Of a stretch of DNA of 64,000 nucleotides, positions 31,426-47,000 are shown piece after piece (the stretch's first letter is position 1; each line of letters begins with the position of its first letter). Source of the DNA: Sordaria brevicollis. Its lineage: Eukaryota > Ascomycota > Sordariomycetes > Sordariales > Sordariaceae. The translations under genes were made by a program, and so were the position numbers. The notes under the pieces are model-generated. The model was not told the DNA's origin. It was given only the letters and a program-made list of their open reading frames with translations, and made no database searches. The stretch lies in NCBI GenBank assembly GCA_033439795.1, contig JAUTDP010000001.1, positions 3,658,001 through 3,722,000 of the forward strand. Direction: 5' to 3'.

Positions 31426-34400
31426 GTTGTCGTGAGTGGTTGTTGAGTTAACCTAAAGGTTGGATAACGGCAAAGTGAGTGTTTGTTGGACGTTGGAGGA
31501 AGAATCGAGGAGGAAGAACAGCAGTGATTTGAGGCGAGTTCTGGTCTGACTTTTAAGTCGATAGGGTTCCCCGAGGATAGGATGAGTGAATGGGTGAGTG
31601 TTGAATCGACCTCGATAGGCAGACGACTTGTGGGGCGGAAGGCAGTGAGTCAGAAAAGGTTGAACGACGACGGAGTTCGAGGTCGGCGGGATGGGATGCT
31701 TATAAACAGAGCCGGTGGTGACAGGCCGAGAAGCCGAGAGTCATGAGCGGATGCCAACAAGGGCTCACGTGGTGTTATCTTTGGGGACAACCAAGGGATA
31801 GGCGGACAAGTGGCAGATTAACTCAGGCTAGTTTCGCGAAACTCTTGTTGTAAGTGGAAATGGCTGGAAAGCGCTGGATCTCGTTGGCCGGGGTGTGGTT
31901 GAGTTAGGATGGATAAGTACAAGAGTTGTAGGTGAACATGATGTGTGACCAGTTGTAAGTGACAAGGGAGCTACAAGTGACCCGAAGTGACAAGGGCGTG
32001 CAGGAGGGAGGCGGTAGAGCGGTAGATCTAGCCTAGCTGCTGGCATGGCATAGCATATGCTGGCAACGTCTGGGGCTGACATATTGTCCCATCAGAGAGA
32101 GGCCCATGGAGAACAGCACGGCCATCGTGGGCGTGTCGATGACGGCACGGCCGCACGGGAGGCAATGCTGGGGCCGACAAGCAGGGCCCAATTGGTGTTT
32201 TGGTGAATAAGACCCGCTAGCACCAGACACAAGGCTCCCTTGTCCGTGGTTGTTGGCGCCGGGAATTTGAAGGGATTGGATCGACGGAAAGTGGTGCCAG
32301 TGCTCAGTGTCAGTGACTCCAAGCGACTTGAACCGACTCCGTCGTGTCCGTACAAGCCCGAGGACCCACGAAGGTTGGAGGTTGGTGGATGGACCTCCAG
32401 GAGAAACTCATAAGGGACCAGACCTTTCACGCGAGTTGTCAGCTTGTAAATGGAAACTGACAGGCCTGCCGAGAACAGTCAAGGAGCAGCAAGAACCTGC
32501 CGCGTTCAGTTCGCACCAAGAGAGTGAGACCTCAGCTCAAGCATCAGATCACATCACTCACCACCTGATGGTTGAAGGGGTCACAGGCGCCAGTCCAGAT
32601 TCTCTTGACGGGGCACAACAACCTTGTGGGTTCACGACAGTTGGGGTGGTGGCCACTGCTCCCATGCGGTGACCAACAAACAACGTCGTCTTTGTCGATG
32701 CCATTGTTGTTGCTGCGTTGTTGTTGAGTGTGAGCGAGTTAAGTGGCACTCCGCAAGCCGCCCTCTTCCTGGTAATGAATGCATCACGACTGGATCATCA
32801 CTTTTTGGTAGACATCGCTTGCAGGCAGCTACAGACACGCGTAATACATAATGCGTGGTCCGGCAGCGCAGCGGGCCCGGGCCTTGGACAAGCCAAGTGA
32901 CCACCGAATGCGTGCACTTTATCAGGGTGCAGCATCCAGTACGGGGATTTGCAGGGTAGCTCACAGGCTAGGGGTCTCGCTTTCCCGGGGTACTACTGGT
33001 ATTTGCATGGTGGTGATGATGGTCGTTTCCGGGGTACTCTGCTCAGGTTCAGGGTATCGGAGGACTCTGGCACTCTGGATACCTTCAACAAACTTGGCCC
33101 ATGTTGCCGACAGCGAGACTGGGGGTTGCGTCAGAGACCCCAGAGCATTCCGTCCTTCGCTTCATCACGAAACGTACCGCCGCCATTCGTCCTTTGTTGT
33201 TGCTGTAATGGTGCTGCTCATATGTACCCGAGATCTATCATCGTCTTTGTTGGAGCTAATATGACAACAGGCATCGAGCATCTCCAGCATTGCTCGCGTG
33301 GCCCATTCATCTCCCGACCTCAGATGCACCTCGCTCTCTTCCCCGGTTCCAGGTCCCGTCCCCGGCCACGTCTGGACTGCCTGGCGCTTGCCATGTTGAC
33401 TTTTTATGTCTCGGGAAGCGTTTACCTGCAGCAACGACAAGCTACAGCATCCTTTGCTTGAGAGAAAGCAACAAATCATCGCCGGTACCGAAGCCAGTCT
33501 CACTACTTTTATTGTGTGAAGTGACCCATATTGCGACGACGTTCCAGATGCCGTATTGTCCTCCGCCAACCTCCAACCTCCACCAGCAGACGACCAACTA
33601 CCGCCACAGCAGACACTTGACCAACATCAACCCAAGCTTGGCGTTCTCCCGCTAGCGTGCTCGAGATATATGAAAATAGTAAAGCTGATACTTAAAAAGG
33701 CCCAGTACTTGCAGCTTCTCACCGAGTGGGTCCTTCAACGCGGGGAGCCTAGCCACCTATCAGCTTGACGGGCATCCATATGATTCCGTCTAACATCTGC
33801 TATCTGCCTGGCAAAGTTTGATGTCAACCTCAACACCAGGGCCAAGGATTTGGTTTATTTCTGGCCTCTTACCAAATTCACAGAGGCTGCTTTTGGTCTC
33901 ACCGGGTCCGGGTGGCTGCACGGTGTGGTGCCAATATACATTCCAGAAGCCTCAGCACCGTGGACGATGTTGAAATTCAGATGCGGCTCCTTTCTTTATT
34001 GTTAGTGATCGATCAGTAACCGCCCACGGGATGTAAGTATTTCTCTGCCGGGTCCAACACCCGCAACAGCGGACCAACAGACGCCGACCTTTTTACATCA
34101 ACATCAACATCAACATCAACATCAACATCAACATCACCCTGCTTGTATCGACGAGAGGGTGGGTGGAAGAGCCGAGTTCGAGGGTTTGTTCAACCATCCA
34201 TACTCTGCATCCCCGGTCCATAACAGTACAGAGAACGCAAACGCAGAAGCGATCAAACCTCAACAAAAAACCCACTACTCTCATCTCACCCATCCATCCC
34301 TCCGTATCACATCCGATCCGGGGTTTATTTGTCCACGATCCCTTACACCGCTTCCGGCGGTCGGCGCATATCATATCTCTCTCCAGAGAAGAAGCATCTC

Positions 34401-35617
34401 TCTCCAAGACTGGGACTCATCCAATCTCCCACCACCTAAAGAGCAAATTCAGAGCGACCTAGAATCACGTCTTGCTTCTCATCCCGGCTTTCTACACTTG
34501 TTACTTCACCATCCACTCATTGAGGGACCAGTCCCGCATGATAAAGGAAGGACTGTCAAGTTACCGCCTGCATCTGCATCCTATTGTCACAACCGCCAAC
34601 GCCCGACGAATCGGCAAGGAACACGATGTTTGGCTTTTTCTAAACGTATTTGCCAATAAGGACCTCGCTGGTCATGGCCCATTCTGTGGTCCGCGGGGGC
34701 CAGGTGGGTTGCCTGCTTGCTTGCTTTCTTGATATTGTTGTTACTCGGTACAACAACTATCTGATAAAAATCCCACATGTAGTGTCTGGTTGGGAAAGCG
34801 CGCCACACACTGCATGTGCATATATCGATGGTTTTGGCTACCACTTCATCGTGAACCTCCTCGAATCGTGAAGGGCAGAGCCTGGCACGAACCAACGAAC
34901 GAACGAACCAAAGTCGGAATGCTTCTGTCTAGGACGGCATCCTTTCCTATTCCGGGTTCTTTAACCCCGGCGCGGAGCACATACAAGTAAGGCAGTGTAC
35001 GCACCAGAGACAATTCCGATGGCAGCGAGTCGCAGATGTTCTTTTTATCGATGCACTCCATCGCATACATAATTGTGTGTGTACGCACTAAGCATAAGAC
35101 ATACCGTAGCATGAGCTTATTTGTCTCACTGCCTCACTCACCACTATTGGTATATCTCGGCGACCTACGAGCTATCGCATGGCAAAGTTCGCAAACTTGT
35201 TGATCTCTACGCATCGCAAACACTGAACCAGATATTTTGCTTTTTCTTTGCGCCTTCGGTCGGCCTTCGTACTTCAAACAAGAATGGCTTGCCAAGCTGG
35301 TTTCGCCACAACGACATCGTTGCCTCGACTCGGCCATTACCGAACACTGATCGCGCATAAGTGAGACCGAAGGCGCGGTGCTGCATGCAATGCTTTGCTT
35401 CTTGTTGTGCTTAGCATTGCTCAAAATACAGTGGTTCTTTTTTTTTTCTTGATAGCTTTGGTATCACAGGTTGCTGGCATAATGTCATACTACATACCCA
35501 ACAAGGGCTTTTCCCCAGACACATCAACGAAAACCCTAAAAAGACACAAGACACGAGTTGCCCGCTTATTGCAAAGCACATTCCGCAGCAATCATTGACT
35601 TTTATCTTTTTCTTTCC
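31426..35617. other. Intergenic region, no supported gene
   Basis: 4.2 kb between the AN1 gene and the glutathione-dependent dehydrogenase. Open frames up to about 170 codons occur on both strands but are compositionally nondescript and mutually overlapping. An ACATCA hexamer repeat lies at about 34,094-34,135. Long promoters or non-coding RNAs could be here but cannot be shown. Confidence 0.5.
34094..34135 (+). repeat. ACATCA hexanucleotide microsatellite
   Basis: About seven perfect tandem copies of ACATCA, in intergenic DNA. Confidence 0.9.
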
Positions 35618-37161
<1,544 letters not shown>

Positions 37162-38937
37162 TGTGTCTGAATGTGATGAGTTGTAGAAACCAAACTCAAC
37201 AAAGAGTTCAGATGAAGTGTTAGAGAAGGTTAAGTCAATTTATCTTGAGCCTTCAGACGGAAGTCGCGAGCTCGGTGAGATTCGACGTCTTTGTAATGCA
37301 GTGATGCAAAACGGAGCCTGCTTCCATCAACCGCAGCGCCGACCCCGCCTTCCAAAAGGTGGGGTTCCGCCAAGTGGGTTCCGTACGATACCGGTAAAAG
37401 ACGAGATCATGGATCGGGTTCACACTCTCAGTGTGAGAGAGATCGGAGTCTCACTCATTAGCCGCTTCCCTTGTTCCCTTTCTCGTGCATACAAAAACAC
37501 GGCGTACAGTCAATAACGGTGACGAGGTAGCATTGATAAGTCTCAAAAGGCGCTTCCTTCTCGTCTGTTTATCCGACTGGTGGTCGGTGATTTCACGGCA
37601 TCCCGGTATGTGTGTTCTTTAGAGTGGTTATGTCACCGGAAATAATGACAACTCTTACTAAGCTAGCTTGGGTATATAAGAATCATCCCGTGCCTTATCG
37701 AACTCGAAAAGACACACGCTTCTCGGCAGATCTCAGCCATGCCCACTCGAGTCCGTTCTTTTCCCTTTTGACATATTTTCTCACAATGGATGCATACCAG
37801 TCAGCGATCCTTCGTTGATGTTTGATCTAAGTTTTGTTACTGTTACTCACATCAAAACGTACGTGGTTTGTAACATAGTCCCCCAGCTCTTCTTCCCCGC
37901 CACAATTTGCAGCGAGCTAGGTAGTATGTACCCAGCGGGGTCTCATCCCGCTTCTTGTGGACTGCTCTGTTTACGCTAGCGGCTCACGCCAGGGGAATTG
38001 ACAGATTGTTAGATATGTCTTCAGAATTACGTGATTGATGATTTCTTCTAGCATCGTCAATCTTGCCTCAAGAAAAACTCCCGAGTCGCTTAAAGCGTGC
38101 AAAGCGTGCAGCTGTTCCGGCCGCGGAGCGGGTGTTTATCGTTGCCGAGGAACGAAAGCTCTGGGATCACATCCAACGTTGCCGGCTGGCAATTAGTCGT
38201 AGCTATTATATTCTTTAATGTTGTGCTATCGCCCTCAAATATAGAACCCGGACTGTTATCTCAAACAAGAGGATAAGTTGTCGGCCTCCAAGCAGAATCA
38301 TTTCCTCGTGCGGCCTGCAACATCTTACCTATGACTCCCCGGGCGCGGAGGTCATGGTTCACTACCTGCTTGGCTTTTGCGGATGAGCTGGAGGAACATC
38401 GCAATGTAAATACGAGATGATAAAAGGAGCTCGGCTTCATCCTTTACTTCGCTACTCTGTGAGGTGAACTCACTCGTCTGAAAGTAGCGAATTCATAGGA
38501 ACCAGTATACATACAAGAGGTGAGAGAGCTAGACTTCAGTCCAGATGGAGCTTGAGACGAAGACCGGGAGTTTGGAAATGTCTTTCACACTGCCTTCGTC
38601 CGCTCGCGCTGAACGTCGTGGTGTAAGCAGCAAAGCTTTGATGAATGCCCTTCGAAATTCTTTGTCTGTTTTCGATCTACTTCATGAGGAAGGAAGGTGT
38701 CTGTCGAGGATGCAGTGTAATGTTGGAGAAACGGAGACGAGGACGACCACAACCCTAACCCTACCCACGAGGTTACAGGAGATCAACAGAGCACACCAAC
38801 GGGATGTTGCAACCACGACAACGTGACGGTACAAGTCACAACTCACTTCAATCCTCAGCCGCCATTGCTCAACTTCCAGGATTACACACCCGGTGATAAC
38901 TCTTCCTTCAAGTTAAACTCACTTACTCAACGTCAAA
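37162..38937. other. Intergenic region, no supported gene
   Basis: Upstream region of the dehydrogenase (-) and of the DUF952 gene (+), so it holds both promoters. It has no motif I can assign. A 93-codon frame at 38,545-38,826 precedes the DUF952 start but lacks support. Confidence 0.5.
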
Positions 38938-39412
38938 ATGGTCATCCCCCCTCCCCCCTCTCCTCTTCCCGAGTTCGTCTACAAGATCACTCCCGAAGCT
39001 CCACCCAGTCCCATCCCGGACTCGTACCCCCTCTCCGCGCTGGACCAAAAGGATGGTTTTGTGCACTTGAGCACCTCGTGGCAGGTATGTCCTCTTTTTT
39101 TCCTTTTTTCCCCTCCCAACCCTTCATGATGATATCTTGCCTAACTAACAAACAACCTGTCAATAGATCCCAACAACAGCCTCCCTCTTCTTCACCACCA
39201 CCCCTTCTTTTTACCTGCTCAAGCTGCGCCTGTCCAACTTCGACCAGGCGGCCGTCAAGTGGGATGAGGTCGAGGATACGAACGGGTGTCCGCACCTGTA
39301 CGGCAACTTTGGGGCCAAGGATGTGGTGGACGTGAAGGAGTTTGTTCGTGGAGAGGGCGAGAGTTGGAAGGACGTGTTTGAGAAGGAGGAGGCTAGGGCT
39401 TGGTTGGTTTAG
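38938..39412 (+). CDS. DUF952-family protein
   Basis: Exons 38,938-39,084 and 39,167-39,412 are joined across an 82-bp intron (donor GTATGT, acceptor AATAG) to give 130 residues. The pattern 'YKI-p...w' followed by LDQKDGFVHLSTSWQIPTTA and, after a spacer, LYGNFGAKDVVDV is the DUF952 signature: an all-beta domain of about 100 residues of unknown biochemical role, present in bacteria and fungi. The protein is essentially only this domain, with a Pro-rich N-terminus. The ATG chosen is the first in frame, within a CAAAATGG context. It is convergent with Nup85 (stops 522 bp apart). Confidence 0.85.
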
Positions 39413-39934
39413 ACTGGTTTTAGTGGGATGGATGGAGGGAAGGAAGGGGTTGTTTTGTGGTAATGACTGAGGGAAGAGGAGCAGCGGCTGGGATGGGGTG
39501 GAATGAGATGGAGTGGTAAGAGAAGAAAATATAGAGGATCTTCTATCGGTGACATGGAAGAATAAATCAAGCATAAAGGAAAAGTCACCGAAAGACGGAA
39601 TCACGACCTCCAAACCTCAGGATTTTATGCCAGGCAAACCGTGAACCTCATGTGAACGCAAGTAATGGCTTGTGCAGGTCAGCTCTCCAATTGTGGACTT
39701 TTCACGTACATCTTCATCAACAAATCCCAACTAAAGAACTTGAGATGGAAAGCAAGATTGCTACATGCTAATTTCTACTTCTTTTGGTTATCTTCCATCC
39801 ACTTGACACGAAGCATCACTCGCTTCGACCTTCCAGACATTGCCGCTGCCATACAAAAAAGCCAACATGGATGATTGTATCAACCATACCCAACCATAGC
39901 ACAGTCAACACTCTACCAAACCTCATAACCCCTC
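39413..39934. other. Convergent 3' regions of the DUF952 and Nup85 genes
   Basis: Between two stop codons facing each other. It should hold both 3' UTRs and terminators. No further gene is visible. Confidence 0.5.
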
Positions 39935-42900
39935 CTACCACAACGCATTATCAGCATCAGCAAGCCACAATCCCGCCAGGTCCTTCGCCACACCAAGTCT
40001 CAACCTCCGCATGACATCGTCGCCGGTAGTCTTAACCGGCATGTCAGCCCTCCAGTCCCAGCCGCGCTTGACGGGATTCATCTTGGCGCCGCTGCCGACC
40101 AGCCCGCCGCTGAGCGAGTTCTTCAGTTGCGTTGCCACCATGGTGCTGCCCGCCAGCACGAGGCTTCCGCTGGCGTTCTTCTTGAGCAGGTCGGCGGGCG
40201 TGGATCCTTTGAGACCGCCTGGTGCCGAAGTAAGCACGATCTGCAGGAACTCCTCGCACGTGCTGCGGACCCGGTCGCTGACAACCTGGAGGTCCTCAAT
40301 GGCCTTGAGGATGATGTCAATTTGATCGATGTTGAGCACGGGGAGGGCCTGCTGGCCGAGGTGGACGTTGGTGTTGTCCGGGTTGGCGACAAAGGCGACA
40401 GCTTCACCGAGGAGTGCGAGCAAGAAGTCCTCGCTGACGATGCCGTCGCGTGTCTGGTCGAGGAGGCCGCCCCGGATGTTATCATCGGAACTAGCGATGA
40501 CGCTGACCAGAGCGGTGGCGGCCTGCTGCTTGCGCGCGTAGGGGGTGGCGTTGGGAAGGATGCTCTCGTCGTCGCGAATGATGAAGTACTGGCGGAGCGA
40601 GGCGTACCCACTAAGCATCTTGCCGAGAAGTTCGGCAGCCTCGAGGTCTTTCTTGGCACACTGCTCGAGAGTTACGTTGCGGTCGTTGAGGAGGCCGTGA
40701 AGGTACTCGTCAAGATTCTCATTTGGTGGGAAAGCTGTTGACTGGATAAGGGAGTATGAGATGAGAAGATTCATAACCTCGCGAACTTTGTAAGGTTTGT
40801 GCGCGAGAGCGAAGTACCACATAGCTTCGCCATACTTGTGAGAATCGCGAGCGATGATATCGGCGTAGGTCTAAGCAAAAGGTTAGCGCGTATGGTCTCT
40901 GCTGAGCTTTGAGCAACTTGGGTACTTACTTCGACCACCTCTTCGGCATAAGGAATCATGCCGAGTTCGTTCAGGAGAGACCAAGTCTTGTCCACCACTT
41001 CCCTCGAGTCTACATGCAGACCGTCGACAATATGCCTGACAAGGATTCCAATCATTTCCTCGGAACGCTCCTGCGAGTCCATGCGGCCCAGCACATGAAT
41101 AGCTAGCTCCCAGCCGTCCCGACGCTCTCCCATGCCCTCCGAGACCACGCCAATGTCCTCATCCTCTGTCAAGTTTTGGGCGTACTGAATAAGCGTGCTG
41201 TCCTTGATTCCGTCAACCTCATCCGGCGCGGTTGGGTCGACTCCAAGCACATCCAAATCATCCTGATCGAGGCCCTCCATGAATAAGGCTCCTGGCTGAT
41301 GCTGTGGGAGCCATCCGCCCAATGACGCGATCTCGGCGACCGAAGAGGCGATGGGAAGCGACCAGCCACGGAGCAGGCCGATGAGACCCTTGACGTTGTC
41401 CTCGAAGATGCACGCAATTCCCACTTCCACAGGGTTGTTGGGGTTCAGGAAGAAGTCTTGCTCAATGGCCACGTGGAAGGCATTGTTCAGCCTATCTAGG
41501 TAGCTATCCGTGGTTGCTGACTGAGAGGCCAGCGTGAGGGCTTGTGAGCGGGCCATGGTAAGCGGGTTTCCGAACTTATCGGCCTTCCTGTCATCCCACC
41601 AAGCAGTGAGACCGATGGTAGCTTCACACCAGTCCTGCGCGGCATCGATAATGGCAGTCTTTGACCCCAAGGCAATGTCGAAAATAATGTTCAGCTTCTC
41701 GTAGATCTCCCACGGAACCTGAGACTCGGCCCTTCTCGCCAGACCGGCCATGGATTCGCGATTCCGCACAGACGAAACAGAGGCTGAGAAATCGGAGAAT
41801 GTCAATTCGCCCAAGTTGTTGTCGCGACCCTCGGCGAAGCGTCTGAGGTGGTCAAGCGCACCGCGGGTCCGAACACGCCACAGAGTCCAGTCGCTGTTCC
41901 AGATGTCCCAATTCTCGTTATAGCCGGGGCAGTTCTCCAACATGGCAACTGTTTCAGCCGTGGCAAGCTGTACGCTCTCCAGAGCACGGTTGATGTACTT
42001 GCTTTCGCCGTTGTCCTTCTTCACCTTGTCCCACCCAGCTTGCCTAAGCAATTTGGCTGCCTCATCCACTTTACCCCGAAGAAGGGCAAGGAAGATGGCC
42101 TGCCAAAAGAGACCGTGAGAGGCCGGACTTGGCTTGTATCGTAGGATCTCTTCCGTTTGTCCGCTGTAAACGTTGTGGTACTCGTCTAACCACTTGAACA
42201 ATGTCTCGGGCAAGGGCGTAGGCCTAGTACGTCCCGTGTTGTCTTCGTACCGTTCGTGGTGGACGTGTAGCGCCAGGTTGGCCAGGTAGGTTGCCTTCTC
42301 GAGTGCCGAGGTATTAGGGCCAGGTCCTATCTCCACGGTGTGCTCTTCGTCGGATTGAGGGAAGTCGCTGATGGATCTCTTCCAGAGATCAGTGAGTTCA
42401 CCAGCAACGTGCGCAAGTGCCTCGTCGAGCTTATCCTCGTCCTCTTCTTCGCCGATACCCTCGTCATACAGACGCGTAATAAGCCTTTCGGTGTTGAGTA
42501 TAAGTTCTGCGGGCTCGTCGAGGGAAGCAGTGCCCATGTGTGTATAAATGTCTTTGGCGAGCGCAGCGAATCGAAGGTCGCGTATCCGAGGACCAGACTG
42601 CGCCACCGAAGCGCGGAAGATACCAGCGGCTTCCTTCCGGACACGCTCGGTCGCGGCCGGTGTGTTGAGCATCATTAGATCGGAGTCGTCATCACCCATT
42701 TCTAGGTCGCCGCCATGAGCGCCACTCATCAACACGGTGCTGTCATCCAAGTCGTAAGTGTCGTCGAATGGCAGGCCAAATGTGCCTGAAGGGTTGGCCT
42801 TGGCTCCCTGCTGGCTTGTCTCTGTCTCATCTTCGTCGTCGTCATCGTCGTCGTTGTACATGACCGTCTGGCCAAGTCTTGATGGTTGGAGGGGTCCTCT

Positions 42901-43122
42901 CGTGGTGGCGCCGGGCCGTTTCTGCGCGCGCTGTTGACCAAACAACGGCCTTTGTGGGGTCGAAGCGAAAGGCGACCCTGGAGGATTGAAAGAGTTGGTG
43001 CTGGAGCCCAGCGTTCCTCGTCCAGGAAAGGCCATCTTGGTGGGAGGAATAGTATTCGCGAAGGAGATGGGCAGGTCGACAGGAGTTGCTGAAGATGGTC
43101 GGCCGTCAAGGTCGGGCGACAA
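39935..43122 (-). CDS. nup85: Nucleoporin Nup85
   Basis: Exons 43,122-40,930 and 40,870-39,935 are joined across a 59-bp intron (donor GTAAGT, acceptor CTTAG) to give 1,042 residues. Nup85 is a scaffold subunit of the Y-shaped Nup84/Nup107-160 complex of the nuclear pore. The N-terminus (residues 1-130) is disordered, Pro/Ser-rich, with an acidic run (DDDDDDEDE). The rest is helical, as expected of an ACE1-type alpha-solenoid (for example LFKWLDEYHNVY, ILRYKPSPASHGLFWQAIF, the C-terminal MWYFALAHKPYKVREVMNLL). It is longer than yeast Nup85 (744), as is usual in filamentous ascomycetes. The start could instead be the ATG 87 bp downstream (MAFPGRG). Identification rests on recalled family pattern; no FG repeats are present, as expected for a scaffold. 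Confidence 0.82.
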
Positions 43123-44052
43123 CTTCGAGCCGGCTGCGAGTTATGTTCCCGGTGCAAATGATAGGGTAAAGAGCCCGATATGCTGTCGTCAAGTGGACAG
43201 GTCAATGTTGAGGCCTGAAGTGTGACCCGTTGGGTTAAAAAGGCGTGCCGCTTTGTTTGTTGTTTTCGTTCGACAGAAGTTCGTCAATTCGACTGTTGCA
43301 AGTTGCTGGTCGCGAGCCGTTACGATTCGTCAAATGCGCCAACGGTATGGCGCGCTGATATGATAATTTGGTCCACCTCGATCTATGATGGTGTTGTATC
43401 TCCAAACTTCGAATGGAGGATACGTGGTCGCGGTGGTAATTTGCGGTTGGAAAGTACCTATTCGGTTGCGAGCAACCTCAATTGTTGATCTTGGGAAGTG
43501 GAAGCTCCAACAAAGCGGGAGCTATTACTGCGGGCCAAGCCTGGCAATCGCTGGCGGGCACCGACGCGACTTTTTTCTGGGGACACTGCGCGACGCGGCA
43601 TCTTCCGGCAAGCGAGATACTGTGTACAGTGAAGTGTGGTAACTTACATACGATACCAATACAGTACCGCAAGACGATTACATAGTCCCGTTTCAGGAAC
43701 GGCTGTAACATTCACAGAAGCCCACGAGGAAGATGCGATAAAAGAATTTCAACTGCTTTTTGTCTGGGATATAAAAACGCGACTAGATACCTCCTCTTAC
43801 CAACCCTTTCGCTACCCGCCATTGCTTTACTAATCCCTGTGTAGCATGGCATAATGGACCGCCTGCGCCCCGTTTCTTTTCCAGTTGATCTTGAAATACA
43901 TGGACCACATTAGGATATGAGTTCTTGCATGATGACTTCGAAAACCAAACAAAAAACCAAAAAGAGAAAGAAAGACAGAGGATTAATAATGTCCTCCTTC
44001 AAGGTACTCGAAGGTGTAATTAGGTAGCCGGACCATCGAGTGTCGAATCGCC
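43123..44052. other. Nup85 promoter region and Boi-like 3' region, no gene
   Basis: The two flanking genes run in the same direction (minus). Open frames here are below 90 codons and unsupported. Confidence 0.5.
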
Positions 44053-47000
44053 TTAAGCGCTCTGAGGAACCGGTCCATCCTTCTCACCAAACCCCAGTCC
44101 TTGGGAACCATCGTCGTCAATGTGAGAAAGACCCAGCTTCTCAAATCCTGCAACTCCGCTGTCCGCCTCGTTGTAGCTGATACCCAGGCCATTTTGCTTC
44201 TTCGCAGCCCCCCTCTTGTCGTCACCGGCGTTGTCTTCACTCGCCTCCACCAAGTTCATCAATGCTGGTGGTCTGTGGCGCATCTGGCGCGCCTTCGTGA
44301 GCGAGATGGTTTTCTGTTGGTACGTCGTCGTAATGGGCTGGGTATCGTCGCGATCAATAGTCGCCTTCATGAGAGCCGCCATCCATAGGCGACCTTGCTT
44401 GATGTTGGGCACAGCGAAGTAGTGTACTGTGGGCTTAGTGAAGTTTACTGCTCGAGAAAGCCCGGCTCGTGGTGGCACAAGCTTGAAGATGAACATCTGA
44501 TCACCCTCTTCCGTTGGGTCTCTCTCTGCGTCCGCGTCCGCGAGCGTCTGGACATGGCTTCCAGCTGGGATTGCTGGGGAGTTACTAGCCCCCATCAGTG
44601 TCGCGTGGAAACCAGTCAGGCGCTCGTTATCCGCCGGGAGTACCCGATGGAAAGAAATATCGATCAGGCCTTTCTCCTCCTGATCGTCTTCAGAATAATA
44701 GTATGCCAGGCGTCTTCCCTTGAGGACAAAGAGCCGTGGTTTCCATGTGGTCATCAAATTGGCACTCCTCTTCTTCATCCATCCACTGTAGTCCGCATCC
44801 TTGATTGCTTCCCTGGGGCTGATCTTCTGTAAACCGCGTGTATAAGCACTTGTCTCCTTCTTGGTCTTCTTCCGGTTTGCTGCTTGTTTTGCAGCAGAGG
44901 CTGCTGTTGCTACGGTGCTCAAACTCTTAGCAGTCTCCTGGTCGAGGTCCAAGCTTCGGCCGGCCGAGGGAGTGGTGGAACCGGTACGTGTGGGGGAATA
45001 AATGGATGAATCTTTGGTCGGCGTGTCTACCGGTGACGATACTTTCGCTCGTTCAGTACCTGTGATTGCATCTGAAGCTGCCCGTAGCCCGCCGAAACCG
45101 TTCTTTAACATGCCGGCCATATTAAAGTCCGGGTGGTTGACTTGGCTCAGGCGTTTAAGAGCCGATCTGGGTGAGGATCGGTTCTGCTCCGGAGATCCCT
45201 CGAGTTTGGTAACCGTAGGAGGATTGCCCTCCCTGGAAAGACGGTGTGATTCCATGGTAGCCGTGGAAGCTGTGCGCCTAACCAACCCGTAGTATTTCTG
45301 TGCGGTGGGTATAATGCCAACCGCTTCCCGAGAGGAATCAATGCTGCCGAGCCGTGACTGTCTGGAAAGCGCTGTAGCGCTCCGCACACGCTGCTCCTCA
45401 GTGTAACTGGTTTTTGGTGATTCCGCGAGACCAGGTACCTTGCTCTCACGCTTTTTCAATACGTTCCGCTGCCGAGGATCGGCATCCGTTCCTGAAAAGT
45501 AACCTCGATCCAGGTCTACTGCGGAATCCTGTATTTCAGGTTCTTGAACAGCCAGACTGTCTTGCTGACCGGCTGAGGACTGAGGACGATTGGTGTTGGC
45601 TGCACTGCCCAGCGTCCAGTTGCGGTCAAAGGATGGCTGCTTCTTGTGAGGCACCTCTGTTCCGTGCAACGTTCCACCCGAAACTTTTGGGGTGGCCGGG
45701 GATGCTCCTGCTAGACGGAAATCAGTCGAAGAATGGCGACGGGAGTGGTGCAGGTCCCTGATATCTGCAGCAGAAGGTCTCTTTTCGTGGAACATACGAT
45801 TTGGGCTCTCCATCAAAGGTGAAACTGGAGACACGGGCTGGACAGGGTCCATTTTGGGGGTTTCCGAAGAGTGTTTCGTTTGGACTGACAGAGACTGGTT
45901 GGTGTTGGAAGAGTACCTCAGAGTCGTCCCTGTGATCGTCGAACCTGTGAGGGTGTTTGTTCTGCTGCGCATCTTTCCTTGCACATCAGACCCAACCTCG
46001 CTTCCATACGTTTGGCTGAGCACACGCGAACCTGGACCCTCCCCATTCACCTCATCTTGCAGGTTTTTGATCTTTTGCCAAGTTTTTAGCCGCCTGCCCA
46101 CAGACCCCAGGTCAAATGCCTTGATAAACAACGATGTTTGGTCCATCCCGAGAATAACCTCGCCGGTGATCTCCTGGTCACGGAACACTTCGCAGTGGTG
46201 TTTCTCCACTCCTACCGTGAACAAGTACTCGGCGACTTGATCGGCAGACCAGGACTCGACCTCGCTTCGTGAATGATTTCCTTCTTCCTCCTCGTCTGTT
46301 TCTTCGCCTTGGATGTAAGAGACACGGTTGCCAATGTGCGAGCTGTATTCGCTTCCAGAATCGCCGGTGTTTCGAAGAGCTCCGTTGCTTTGGGGCGAGT
46401 TTAAATCCGTAATATGTTCGTCGATGACATTCAGAGTCTCGTGCAGGACGTGGCTGTCAGTGCTAGCGCCAGGGCGTCCAAGGCTCCCTGTTGGCAAACT
46501 GCTGCTGAGATAAGAATTCACGGGACCGTCAGGCATTGAAGCTGGTTTGAAGGAGCTTAAGGGTAAAGTCGCATCAGCCGAAGTCCCAATCTTGTTGTAG
46601 TTGTCGAAAGAGTAAGCGGGGTTTGCTGTTTGCTCGTTCACAATTTCGGCCAGCGGCGAGAGAACGGGCTTTTGGAGGGACGGGCTGCTCGAATGGGGCT
46701 TGGGTGCAGGACGCGTATACACTGTAGGTCCATGTCAGTTGCAGCACGACATCTGAGGCTGTTTGCTATGCACCAGTTCGTGGCGTTTTGGAGAGAAGGG
46801 GGGCAATAAATACCTTCCGGGAAAAGACCACTATTGCCATTCACCAGATGTTTCCCCAAAAACCAGCCGTCGCCAAACTCATCATCACGTTCGATGAGTT
46901 CCACGCGGTCACCCTTGGTTAAGCTCAACTCGTCCGAACTACGGGCCTGGAAGTCATCTATGGGACAAGCGGGTCAGCCATTTATGTATCTCAGTTTGTG

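Noticed and set aside
32949..33461. 170-codon plus-strand frame
   Set aside because: It overlaps a 137-codon frame in another phase and a 134-codon antisense frame; no motif.
34159..34659. 166-codon plus-strand frame
   Set aside because: Low-complexity His/Pro/Ser-rich product with a competing frame in another phase; not convincing.
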